From Stramonita haemastoma (Eukaryota; Mollusca; Gastropoda; Neogastropoda; Muricidae), in NCBI GenBank assembly GCA_030674155.1, contig CM060320.1, positions 16,721,252 to 16,741,251 on the forward strand: 20,000 nucleotides of DNA, in the 5' to 3' direction. Both the position numbers and the translations under genes were made by a program. The notes under the pieces were generated by a model. It worked only from the letters and a program-made list of their open reading frames with translations, was not told where the DNA came from and ran no database searches. The number at the start of each line of letters is the position of its first letter. The stretch's first letter is position 1. Shown here one piece after another: positions 8,357 through 17,525 of this stretch.

Positions 8357-9348
8357 TTATTGCAGAGGACACAGCTGATCCCTGTCATCCAGGCCAAACT
8401 TTTGGCCCTCTATGACGAGGTGGTCGTACACAGCGATGCCCTTTTGTCCTGGCTTCTGGCGGTCTTCAGGTGCGGCACAAGCTTCCTTCGGATTTCTCTT
8501 ACCCGAAAAGAGAAATCCTCGCCAATGAAGATCCCGCTTCCTTTCAGCTTCTGCTTTGCTTGAAGAATTTTGCCCTTATCTTTGAAAAAGGTGCAGCAGG
8601 CAACGATGGGAGCATTGGGCTTGGCACTGAGGCGATGCACTCGATCGAAAGAAATGTTCCGAGAGAATTCCAGCTTGTCGGTGAAAGTTTCGTGCACAAG
8701 ATCCTCACAATCCTGCCAAGTCTCCTTTTCATTTCTAGGGATTCCATGGATGATGATATTATTTCTTTTGGATCTGCCCTCTAGATCGTCCACTTTCCTC
8801 TCCAAAAAATCAGTTCTTTCGTTTAACTTTTCATTTTCCTTTCGCAGACTTTCATTCTCTGTTTTCAGATCTTTCATCCCCTGCTTGATGCTGTTGACTT
8901 CTCCCTCGAGATTATTACAGACAGTCTTGATCTCTGCGAGGTCTCGACTCATTCTGTCACAGGTACCTTGCAGAATCCTGATCGCATCCATGACTTCTGT
9001 TGAAGCAGTATCAGGTGACCGTGTTGGCGTCGTTGCCTCAGGAGTTCTGGATTTGTCAGCGCTGTCCCGACGAGAGCTACTTCCCATTCCAGACAAAGTA
9101 GACTGTCGTCCCTCAGTTTTACGGATAGGTCCTGGGTTGAGTTCCACATCTCCACATTGATATAATAAATCTCCGTAGAAAAGTAGAACGAGGAGCAATC
9201 CTAGCATTGCACCGTGTACTCTGTTTCTCAACCTCAACACGCCAATTCTCATGGCTGCTTTAAATTTTGCTCGTTTTGTCATGAAGGAAATAAATACTGA
9301 CAGAAAATTGCCACAAACTGACCGGAATGCCAGAGCAGAGCAAGGCAT
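8357..9348 (-). pseudogene. ORF1: LINE ORF1 protein with 2A-like leader (one frame break)
   Basis: ORF1p-type nucleic-acid-binding protein of a LINE; in the L1 family it coats element RNA as a trimer and acts as chaperone. The uninterrupted frame is 9348-8410 (312 aa). Residues 33-66 form a basic then strongly hydrophobic leader, ending in the 2A-like motif DVELNPGP (67-74). A Ser/Thr/Arg linker follows (75-118), then a coiled-coil-like heptad region (about 120-192), an RRM-like domain starting at RNNIIIHGI (195-203), and a C-terminal domain (FIGEDFSFRVREIRRKL, about 274-290). A one-base loss near 8431-8433 ends the frame early. The -1 frame carries the expected conserved end (YDHLVIEG then FGLDD) to TAA at 8359-8357, giving a family-like length of about 330 aa. 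Met33, in a better GCC-ATG context, is an alternative start. Confidence 0.85.
9127..9150 (-). other. 2A-like ribosome-skipping motif in ORF1
   Basis: Codons read Asp-Val-Glu-Leu-Asn-Pro-Gly-Pro, an exact fit to the 2A consensus D(V/I)ExNPGP. It is preceded by the hydrophobic stretch (residues 47-60) usual upstream of 2A. The expected separation is between Gly73 and Pro74. 2A-like peptides at the N terminus of APE-type retrotransposon proteins are known from other animals and trypanosomes. Confidence 0.85.
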
Positions 9349-9473
9349 AGTCCTTCACACAGTCACTGACCAACTTTGGAGTCAGTACTTTCAGTATAGC
9401 CAGAGAAACCAGCATTAAACGGGAGAGCACGAAAATCGTGTCTGTTCAGTGCTACTGACAACTCGGTCCCCCC
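9349..9473 (-). promoter_or_regulatory. 5'UTR of the LINE (inverted), with G-run start and small hairpin
   Basis: About 125 bp between ORF1 Met1 and the inversion junction. The element would begin with a run of seven G (plus-strand C run 9468-9474), which suggests the true 5' end is present. A 5-bp stem with AAA loop (CACGAAAATCGTG, 9428-9440) lies inside. Any internal promoter of the element should lie here, but no specific motif was identified. Confidence 0.5.
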
Positions 9474-10138
9474 CGTTTAGTGTATCAGTTGGTTCTAAGA
9501 GTGAGAGTGAGGATTGCCGAGAGAGTGGGGGAGGGGGACATGACAGTGAGAGGAATGACGTTTGTCATGGTGTCCGAGATGAGGGGGAGGAAGGTGGTGC
9601 CAGAGAGAGTCGGGAGGAGTGCGAGAGGGGTGGAGAAAATGAACACGGTGACAGTGACAGTGAGAAAAGAGATGAAAGTAAGGGCGGTGAGGAGAGAAGG
9701 GATGAATATGAGGACGGGGGTGAGAGTGGAGACAGGGAGGGCGGTGGTGAAAATGAGAATGAAAGTGAAGGGGGAAGGGAGAATGAGGATGGTACAGGTG
9801 GGCGCGCGCATGACACTGCACGTGACCGTAGTTATGAATGTGATGATGGAGATGCCAGTGACGGAGATGTTGAATCAGGGAACGATAATCCTGCTGACCT
9901 GAGCTTTGAAGTTCGCAGCGCTATTATAAATAAAATTTCCTTTCTTCATTGGAATATTTGTGGTTTGTTTTCTAAAATGACTGACTCAGATTTTGTACAG
10001 TTTATTTCTTCTTTTGATTTTGTGTGTCTGGTTGAAACGTTTATGGAAAACTTTCAGTCAGATTTGTTGAAAGATTTTGAAATATTTGTAAAGCCTGCAA
10101 TAAAATTGTCACGGCAGGGAAGATATTCAGGGGAATAA
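9474..10138 (+). pseudogene. ORF2: LINE ORF2 piece: acidic linker and start of APE endonuclease
   Basis: There is no ATG near the start, as expected if this is an internal part of ORF2 brought to the junction. About 150 codons (9479-9925) are extremely rich in Glu, Ser, Gly, Asp and Arg. The endonuclease then begins: SFLHWNICGLFSK, with the catalytic Asn codon at 9953-9955, and LVETF with the metal-binding Glu codon at 10034-10036. The frame ends at TAA 10136-10138, because one G is apparently missing from the run at 10130-10133. The conserved sequence continues in the next frame as GIICLVRKS. Confidence 0.8.
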
Positions 10139-12474
10139 TTTGTCTTGTTCGCAAGTCTATAGTCAGTTTTGTGCAAGAACTGAAATGTGACAGTAATTAT
10201 TCTTTGTCTTTTTTGATTGATAAAAACTTTTTAGGGGTTTGCAAAGATGTCGTTCTTATGTGTACTTATATACCTCCTGAAAATTCACCTTATTATTGTA
10301 TGTATGGATACGACAATGGAATTGATATTTTGGAACAATGTCTCATGGATGTGTTTCTTTCTTTCAGTGATGTTGATTTATTGATATGTGGTGATCTAAA
10401 TGCCAGGACTGCAGAATTTTTTCCTGAAATTATGAATGATGATGAACTTCACGGTTGGCAAAAACAAGATTCTCATAGTAGTTTTCAAAGAAATTCTGAA
10501 GATAAGATATTAAATCTATATGGGAAAAAGTTATTAAGCCTGTGTACTGTTTTTGGTCTATGTATTTTGAATGGAGTATGTAATGGCGATCATTATGGTC
10601 GTTTCACATACATTTCTGATGTTGGTAACAGTGTTAATGACTATTTTTTGACAACTGTTAATTTATTTGAGGCTATTAAGGATAAATCGTATCTTCATGT
10701 GGTAGAAAGAATTGAATCGGATCATTTGCCCCTTTTAATGTGTATTGGTAAACAAAGCAAGTGGAAATCTAGCTCAAATGATGTAAATATAGTTAGAACT
10801 CAGTTTATAACGAAGTATTGTTGGAAAAAAGAATATGAATACTTGTTTTGTACTTCTATGAATTCAAATGATGTGCAGGGTCGTCTATGTAGTGCGGAAG
10901 CTCTGATAGATGTTGATGTAAATAGAGCTCTGAATGAATTTAACAACATTGTCAAAGAACAAGCTGAATGTATGATAAAAAGAATTCCTGGTATAAAAAT
11001 AAATGAGCGAAGAAGATGGTTCGATCATGAATGCAAAACAGCAAAGCGTAAAGTGCGGAGGCTATTGAGAAAATTTAGAAAAACTCGACAGAACGATGAC
11101 AGGGTTCGATATTGTATTGCAAGACGAGAATATAAAAATCTAAATAAAAAGAAAGAAAAAGAATACAATGATGCTTTATATACTGAGCTTTCAAATTCTG
11201 TAAATGATCAACAATTATTTTGGGGAGCAGTACGTAAAATATGCAATAGGAAGTCACAGCCTCAGAATGACATTTCTATCTCTGACTGGTTTCAACATTT
11301 TAAAAGTATATTAGAAAAGGATAATGAAGAAAATATTGTACAGGATGATGAATTAACAGAGGAAGGTGATGAAGTGTTAAATAGGCCAATCTCAAAAGAT
11401 GAAGTGTTATTAGCTATCAGAAAATTGAAAAACAATAAATCTGCTGGCCCAGATGGTCTTATAGGAGAATTTTTTAAGAACTCTTGTGGGAACATAGTTC
11501 AGTTTTTAGTGAAGTTATTCAACTATTTATTTGATACTGGTATTTATCCTGAAAGCTGGAAAGAATCTGTTATTTTACCATTATTTAAAAAGGGGGATGT
11601 AAATAATGTCAATAATTATAGAGGGATATCATTGTGTAATATAAGTAGTAAACTATATAGCTTTGTCATTAACAGAAGATTACAGGAATGGATAAATCAA
11701 AATGAGATTACTGGAGAATACCAAGGTGGGTTTAAGAAAGGTTATTCTACGGTGGATCATATGTTTACTTTGTTAGCAGCAATTCAGAAACAATTCACGA
11801 ATAATAGAAAATTATATGTAGCATTTGTTGATTTTGAAAAAGCGTTCGATTCTGTTTCTAGAAAGTTGTTATGGCCTATTTTGTTAAACAATGGAATTAC
11901 AGGTAAATTATGTCGTTGTTTGAAAAGTATGTACCAAGAAGTGAAGGCGAGAATAAGATCGGGAGCACATTTTTCAGAAGTTTTAAACTGCACTCATGGA
12001 GTAAAACAGGGGGATGTTTGTAGTCCAGTATTGTTTTCATTGTTTATTAATGAACTAGCCCTGAACATCATCCAGAATGGTAAGCATGGTGTGACTTTTG
12101 ACCTGATTGAATTATTCATACTGTTATTTGCTGATGATATAATTTTACTATCGACAACAGTGACTGGCTTACAAAGGCAACTTGATAACTTGTATATGGC
12201 TGCATCTAGGTTAAAGTTAAAAGTAAATATGGGCAAAACAAATATAGTTGTTTTTCGTAAGGGAGGGTATTTAGCACGACAAGAAAAATGGACGTATGGT
12301 AATGTAAAGGTAGAAACAGTGAATGCATATAAATATCTTGGTCTGTACTTTTCAACTAGACTTAGTTTTGGCTTTGCATGTCAAGATCTAGTAAGCAGAG
12401 CTAAAAAAGCAGTTTTTGCCATTTTTCGTGTACTGTATAAATTGGACTGCTGTAGTTTTTTCTCTTTTTTGTAA
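10132..12474 (+). CDS. ORF2: LINE ORF2 central piece: APE endonuclease and reverse transcriptase
   Basis: Open for about 780 codons, and conserved-looking sequence runs from 10132 without an ATG. Counting from the codon at 10171, the endonuclease motifs are GDLNAR (74-79), an NDYF box (156-159) and the catalytic SDHLPL (183-188). A basic linker follows (about 270-330). The RT domain shows SAGPDG (424-429), NNYRGISL (481-488), FVDFEKAFDSV with the first catalytic Asp (552-562), GVKQGD (610-615), the FADD box (653-656) and KYLG (721-724). No RNase H domain was seen. The enzyme would nick target DNA and copy element RNA from the exposed 3' end. The frame stops at 12472-12474 because of one extra T near 12465-12470. 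The style is close to a LINE group common in molluscs and cnidarians; the clade is uncertain. Confidence 0.9.
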   Translation, partial: GIICLVRKSIVSFVQELKCDSNYSLSFLIDKNFLGVCKDVVLMCTYIPPENSPYYCMYGYDNGIDILEQCLMDVFLSFSDVDLLICGDLNARTAEFFPEIMNDDELHGWQKQDSHSSFQRNSEDKILNLYGKKLLSLCTVFGLCILNGVCNGDHYGRFTYISDVGNSVNDYFLTTVNLFEAIKDKSYLHVVERIESDHLPLLMCIGKQSKWKSSSNDVNIVRTQFITKYCWKKEYEYLFCTSMNSNDVQGRLCSAEALIDVDVNRALNEFNNIVKEQAECMIKRIPGIKINERRRWFDHECKTAKRKVRRLLRKFRKTRQNDDRVRYCIARREYKNLNKKKEKEYNDALYTELSNSVNDQQLFWGAVRKICNRKSQPQNDISISDWFQHFKSILEKDNEENIVQDDELTEEGDEVLNRPISKDEVLLAIRKLKNNKSAGPDGLIGEFFKNSCGNIVQFLVKLFNYLFDTGIYPESWKESVILPLFKKGDVNNVNNYRGISLCNISSKLYSFVINRRLQEWINQNEITGEYQGGFKKGYSTVDHMFTLLAAIQKQFTNNRKLYVAFVDFEKAFDSVSRKLLWPILLNNGITGKLCRCLKSMYQEVKARIRSGAHFSEVLNCTHGVKQGDVCSPVLFSLFINELALNIIQNGKHGVTFDLIELFILLFADDIILLSTTVTGLQRQLDNLYMAASRLKLKVNMGKTNIVVFRKGGYLARQEKWTYGNVKVETVNAYKYLGLYFSTRLSFGFACQDLVSRAKKAVFAIFRVLYKLDCCSFFSFL

Positions 12475-13318
12475 ATTATTTGATACTCAAGTACAGCCAA
12501 TAATGTTGTATGGGGCTGAAATATGGGCTTTTGAAAAAAGCCATGTGGTTGAAAATGTACACTTATATGCTATGAAACGTTTTTTTGAATGTTGACCTCC
12601 GAACCCCCAATGACCTTGTGTATGGAGAGCTTGGAAGATTTCCCATATATATTAACTCTTACCTAAAATGTATTAAATACTGGTTAACATTGACTCGTAT
12701 GGATCAATGTAGAATACCTTTAAAAGCATATAGAGTGTTGAACAATCTAGATAGGAATGGTAAGAAAACTTGGGTTACGAGTGTTCGGCAGTGCTTGAAT
12801 TCATATGGATTTTCTTTTGTATGGGATAATCAAGGAGTACAGTGTATCCCAGCTTTTTTAAAAAGTTTCAAACAAAGGCTTATTGATTGCAGATGGCAAG
12901 ATTGGCATGAACATGTGTATAACAGTGACAGATTTGCTCAATATAGGCTGTTTAAAACATCTTGTTCCAAAGAAATGTACATCGACATGAAAATAAATCG
13001 ATATATTAAAAGTGCTCTAACTAAATTCAGGTTTGGTGTTTCTGATATTGCATGTCACCGCAATAGATACCAGAGTAAAACTGAAGATGAATTGAAATGT
13101 AGCTTATGTCATAAGGCAAAGAAGACGAAATTCATTTTTTGTTTTGCTGTCCAGCCTTACATGATCTTAGAATGCAATTCATTAGACCAAAATATTATAA
13201 TGATCCTTGTAACTTTAGGGTAAATGTTCTTCTGTCGACAAAACATGAGGCATCTTTAACAAATCTTGCCATGTATGTTTACCATGCATTGAAAAGGGTA
13301 AATACTGCTTTATCGTAA
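12460..13318 (+). pseudogene. ORF2: LINE ORF2 C-terminal region with Cys/His knuckle (three frame breaks)
   Basis: After the T-run break at 12465-12470 the family-typical sequence (KLFDTQVQPI, LYGAEIW) continues in the next frame to 12595. One extra T in the run 12580-12586 shifts it again, and the frame 12585-13223 carries VYGELGRFP and the thumb/C-terminal region. CSLC codons at 13098-13109 start a CCHC-type knuckle. A missing A near 13118-13120 moves its His and last Cys (EIHFLFC) to another frame, which runs to TAA at 13316-13318. The four ORF2 indels sum to zero, so the whole ORF2 would be roughly 1,390 codons from the Met at 8260. Confidence 0.8.
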
Positions 13319-13470
13319 TATTACAAATGCATATTAATTTGTTTCAGTAACTGTAGATGTTTGGGAAATGTATTCTGATTGTTGTTGTTGTTCATGATTA
13401 TGTATAACCCCCCTTCAGAAAGGGGCTATGGCCTAAAATCTGAATAAACTATTCGTATTCGTATTCGTAT
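13319..13470 (+). other. LINE 3'UTR and 3' end
   Basis: A short 3'UTR with a 6-bp stem hairpin (CCCCTT CAGA AAGGGG, 13410-13425), GGCCTAA (13430-13436), the polyadenylation-type signal AATAAA (13443-13448) and about three TATTCG units. The hairpin and tandem repeat are likely recognition and priming features for the ORF2 enzyme. The tail order is shared with 5441-5500. Confidence 0.7.
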
Positions 13471-13483
13471 TCTCTTTCTGTCT
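13471..13483 (+). repeat. Target-site duplication of LINE, right copy
   Basis: TCTCTTTCTGTCT, identical to 7921-7933, directly after the TATTCG tail. Confidence 0.7.
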
Positions 13484-13928
<445 letters not shown>

Positions 13929-13944
13929 GGGGGGGGGGGGGGAA

Positions 13945-14041
<97 letters not shown>

Positions 14042-14060
14042 GGGGGGGGGGGTGGGTGGG
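13929..14060. repeat. (GA)n microsatellite flanked by G homopolymers
   Basis: A G run (13929-13941), GA units (13943-14038) and another G run (14043-14051). It is complementary in sequence to the CT tract ending at 13765, so the pair could fold on itself. Confidence 0.85.
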
Positions 14061-14209
14061 GGGTGAGTGATAAGACATTATTACGTACAAGACATTATTC
14101 CAGACCTTTTTTCTGGGGTTTTTTTTGGTTTGTTTTGGCTTCGGTTCGGCATCCATCTCAAGGTGAATGAGTGAGAGGTGTAAGTTTGGTAAAAGTTAGG
14201 TTTAGGAAT

Positions 14210-14274
14210 GGTGGTGGTGTGGTGGTGGTGGTGGTGGTGGTGGTGGTGGTGGTGGTGGTGGTGGTGGTGGTGGT
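14210..14274 (+). repeat. (GGT)n microsatellite
   Basis: About 21 GGT units with one interruption; G-rich on the plus strand. Confidence 0.9.
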
Positions 14275-14640
14275 ACCAGTGTTTTGTTTTCTTGTGTGTG
14301 TTTTCTTTTCGTATGTTGTGTTGAAAGTTGGTTTGCTTTTTTGTTGTTGTTGTTGCATTGGATTTTTTCATTTAGTTCTTTTTCTATGTTTTTTTTTCCC
14401 TTTTCTTTTTTTGGTTTGTTTTTCTTTCTTTTCTTTCCTTCTTTCTTTGTTTATTCTTTCTTTCTTTCTTCTTTGATCTTGTTTGTTTTTTGCAGTGTTC
14501 TTTTTTTTTTTTTTTTTTCACCGATGATAATTGCTTTGAACGTGTGCAAGAAAACAGAATTATGCAGATAGGAAATTGCCTGTTCGTTTGTCATTATGAA
14601 AATTACTCTGTTAACCTTTATTTCAACAACCCAAGCAATA
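14275..14640. other. T-rich low-complexity sequence, no gene
   Basis: TTTC/TTTG-rich pyrimidine sequence with TTTC units (14430-14470) and a T run (14501-14518). Open frames here are Phe/Leu-rich low complexity. Confidence 0.6.
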
Positions 14641-14960
14641 ACAAAATTCAATAAATTCATCAATCAACGAAGTAGCCTACCAACTTACCAACCAACCAGC
14701 TAGCCTACCAACTTAACTAACAACCAACCAACCCACCAATCATCCAGCCAACTAACTAGTTAATAACAAACCATTTTGTTAGGGAAGTGTGCAATGCAGT
14801 TTTTAATTACTGTATCTATTAAACCAATGAGGGAGGGTTTGAAGTAATATTTTTAAACTTTGTCAACCAACCAACTAGTCAACCAACCAAACCAACCCAA
14901 CCAACCAAAAACCCAAACCAAACCAAAACCAACCAACCAACAATCAACCAAACAAAGAGT
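14641..14960. repeat. Degenerate (CCAA)n repeat
   Basis: Two CCAA/CCAAC-rich stretches (about 14680-14760 and 14865-14955) are separated by AT-rich sequence around 14761-14860. Confidence 0.75.
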
Positions 14961-15260
14961 TGAGGAAGAGATATGGGAATGGAGGTAGGTTAGAACAGTA
15001 GGTATCGCTATATATAGCCTAGTATAGTTGGATGTAGATAAAGATAGATTCAGAGACCTTGTGATTTGGGAACAGTGGGAGCCAGGCCTATTGTAGAGGC
15101 AGTCACCGATAAGTCAGATAATAAAGCTGCCTGCTGCCTGCCTGCTGACGATGACTGACTGACTGACTGCCTCTGCCTGAGACCTGCTGCTGCCTGCCTG
15201 ACTGGACGAATGACGTTTGGCGTTTGGGTATCATTGATAGTGGATGAAGGCCTGTTCCTA

Positions 15261-15262
<2 letters not shown>
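14961..15262. other. No gene; short CTGC/GACT repeats
   Basis: Unassigned sequence with degenerate CTGC and GACT units near 15120-15200. No coding or element signal. Confidence 0.5.

Positions 15263-15355
<93 letters not shown>
15263..15355. repeat. (CT)n microsatellite
   Basis: Nearly pure CT tract, ending in CTCACTCACTCC. Confidence 0.95.
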
Positions 15356-15545
15356 ACTCACTCCTCCACCTCCTTCCATCCCAACCCATTCCACTACATT
15401 GATGTGTCCATAGCATGAGAGTAAACATCAGACGCCGTGACATATTATGGGTCAATGAAAACAGATCGGTCATATAAAAAAAAACTCGGAATTTTTTTTT
15501 TATCAGTGGCATGTGTTTTGTGCTTTGATTTGTTTTTTGCAAGGT

Positions 15546-15654
15546 ATAGCGCTATACAAATTCTATGTATTGTTATTATTGTTATTTTATCATCATCATC
15601 ATCATATCATCATTCATTATCATCATCGTTATTGTTGTTGCTATCATTATATTA

Positions 15655-15690
<36 letters not shown>

Positions 15691-15785
15691 TATTATATTA
15701 TTAGTTATATTATCATCATCATCATATCATCATCATTCACATCATTCATATTCATCTCATCATTATATTATCATTATCATTTGTC
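15546..15785 (+). repeat. Retroelement 3' tail grown into ATT/ATC microsatellite
   Basis: Begins with TAGCGCTATACAAATTCTAT, the same tail type as at about 2988-3012. ATT and ATC units follow to about 15785. The body of the element upstream could not be identified. Confidence 0.65.
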
Positions 15786-15898
15786 TAAAAACACACTTAC
15801 AGTCACACAGTATGATTGTTTTTTCTTGCTGCCTTTGTCCCAGACCATGGCCCCAGTCATCTGTGAAGGATAAAGACAGATAAGGAGGACAGAAGGAG

Positions 15899-16530
15899 GA
15901 TGCTACTGCTACTGCTCTCTTGTTGCTAGCTACTGCTTCTGTTGCTGCTACTGCTACTTTCTGTTGTGCTACTGTATGCTTCTGTTGCTGTACTGTACTG
16001 CTTCTGTTGCTGCTACTGCTATGCTTCTGTTGCTGCTATGCGTGCTATGCTTCTGTGTGCTACTGCTATGTTCTGTTGCTGCTATGCTTCTGTGTTGCTA
16101 CTGCTTCTGTTGTTGCTACTGCTACTGCTTCTGTTGTGCTATGCTCTGTTGTGCTACTGCTTATGTGCTGTACTGTGTTGCTGATATGTCTGTGTTGCTA
16201 CTGCTACTGCTCTGTTGTTGCTGTTCTGTGCTACTGCTATTCTGTGTGTACTGCTTCTGTTGCTGTAATCTGTTGCTGCTACCTACTGCTTCTGTTGTTG
16301 CTACTACTATACTGCTTCTGTTGCTGCTTCTGTCTGCTACTGCTTCTGTTGCTGCTAATGCTATACTCTGTGCTTACTGCTTTGTGCTGCTACTGCTTCT
16401 GTTGCTGCTAGCTTCTGTTGCTGCTATGCTCTGTTGCTGCTATTGCTATCTTCTGTTGCTGCTACTGCTACTGCTCTGTTGCTGCTACTGCTTTGTTGCT
16501 GCATACTGTACTGCTTCTGTTGCTGCTTGT
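15899..16530 (+). repeat. 18-bp CTG-rich minisatellite
   Basis: The unit is close to GCTACTGCTTCTGTTGCT, repeated more than 30 times, with frequent one- or two-base losses that scramble every reading frame. The opening phrase is also present at 6951. Open frames (for example 15964-16557) are Cys/Leu/Ala repeat translations and not genes. Confidence 0.85.
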
Positions 16531-16721
16531 ATGTACTGGTTATGTAATAAATTATAAAATGATACATGACCCAAGATTGTCATTAGCAACTGCACACAAG
16601 TTTAAAAACAAACAAGTGACAAGAGTGGGTCATGCATGCTTACCTGATAACGATAATGAGAATGAATGGACAAGTTCCAGTTCATAAATTAAATGAATGA
16701 TTTTTATATTTTTAGTTTACT
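16531..16721. other. AT-rich unassigned sequence
   Basis: No element or gene recognised; it borders the SINE target-site duplication. Confidence 0.5.
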
Positions 16722-16732
16722 ATAAAACTTGG
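16722..16732 (+). repeat. Target-site duplication of SINE copy B, left
   Basis: ATAAAACTTGG, identical to 17014-17024. Confidence 0.8.
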
Positions 16733-17013
16733 GACGGGAAAGCTCAGTGGTCAAGCGACTCGCTTTCCCACAGCCAATGTTAAGCAGCATCGAACATGGT
16801 TTAACAAGTGGATAGGTGACCGTTTGCGCGCTTGCTTCAGTACAGTCCCCCAGTTCATCCAGCTGTAAAGGATACCTGTTCCTCTTTAGGGTCAGGGAAG
16901 GTAAAGCAAGGAGGGAGAGGAAAGATGGACGCCGCCCAAGAGAAGCTTAGGTTCTCTGACCCTCGCTCCCTATGACCACATATGTTATGGGAATCTTTAC
17001 CTACCTTTTAACA
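16733..17013 (+). mobile_element. tRNA/5S rRNA chimeric SINE, copy B, complete
   Basis: Bounded by an 11-bp direct repeat, so its ends are defined. The 5' part (16735-16775) resembles a tRNA 5' half: GGGAAAGCTCAGTGGTCA has an A-box-like AGCTCAGTGG, and CGCTTTCCC can close a stem. Positions 16779-16821 resemble the 5S rRNA internal control region, from GTTAAGCAGCATCGA to GTGGATAGGTGACCG. A body of about 150 bp and a TTTACCTACCTTTTA tail follow. No tRNA B box was seen, so transcription would have to use the 5S-type box, the A box, or both. Confidence 0.85.
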
Positions 17014-17024
17014 ATAAAACTTGG
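17014..17024 (+). repeat. Target-site duplication of SINE copy B, right
   Basis: ATAAAACTTGG, identical to 16722-16732. Confidence 0.8.
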
Positions 17025-17493
17025 TGACAGTACCATAAAATATGAATGTTTCATTGTAAATTTTGAGTACACTATCCCAACGTGGGCTCATAAACCATAC
17101 TGACAAAAAGAAACAGATTGAATAATTATTCTTGCAATTCTGACAACCGTTTCTTTCTTATTTCAAGTAGCAAAACGCGATGAAGCACACACATACTTGA
17201 ACAGATGAACAGAAAATGCAACGCTTGACGCTCTCATCCCAAACTTGTGCTTCTCCCTTTCTCCTCTACATTTCCCTCATCTCCATTACCTTTCCACCTC
17301 TCTTCCTTTCACAGCAGGAAAGTAGATACTAGGAGTTCCTGACATGCTTTTTTTTGGTTCTTACCCCATGTCTCCTTGACTTTGCCACTACCGTAATCTC
17401 TCACAGCTTGAAAGCAAACAACGCAACAAGAAGGTCATCATGTGGATAAACAAGACAATTTAGTCTTAGTCATGCCTACTAGCACCCCCCTCC

Positions 17494-17525
<32 letters not shown>

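Larger units (their letters stand above)
7934..13470 (+). mobile_element. APE-type LINE, nearly full length, with 5' inversion
   Basis: A 5.5-kb insertion bounded by a 13-bp direct repeat. Positions 13470 back to about 9474 hold the 3' part of the element in plus orientation (ORF2 and 3' end). Positions 7934 to about 9473 hold the 5' part inverted (5'UTR, ORF1, start of ORF2). The outer end of the inverted part (minus strand ...TCG TTT) and the inner end of the plus part (CCG TTT AGT, 9473-9481) share CGTTTAG and the same reading frame, so the two pieces were adjacent in the source element. This is the structure expected from twin priming during target-primed reverse transcription. The 3' end has a hairpin, AATAAA and TATTCG repeats. 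RT and ORF1 are clearly non-LTR type; the exact clade is not assigned. Confidence 0.85.

Noticed and set aside
9127..9150. Viral insertion suggested by the 2A motif
   Set aside because: The motif lies in an ORF1 with coiled coil, RRM-like and C-terminal domains of LINE type, next to a LINE ORF2. No viral gene is present.
8570..9160. 196-codon plus-strand frame over ORF1
   Set aside because: Antisense shadow of ORF1, whose minus-strand product has recognisable motifs.
9485..9902. Alternative frames across the acidic linker of ORF2
   Set aside because: Low-complexity purine-rich sequence stays open in several frames; only one joins the endonuclease motifs.
7934..13470. Two independent LINEs in head-to-head orientation
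   Set aside because: A separate minus-strand element would have to lack its 3' end, which LINE insertions normally keep. The shared target duplication and the in-frame junction are better explained by one inverted insertion.
13319..13470. RNase H domain or LTR at the 3' end of the element
   Set aside because: No RNase H motif follows the reverse transcriptase, and no terminal repeats other than the short target duplication were seen.
16733..16830. Functional 5S rRNA or tRNA gene
   Set aside because: Only the internal part of 5S and one half of a tRNA are present, and the whole is bounded by a target-site duplication.
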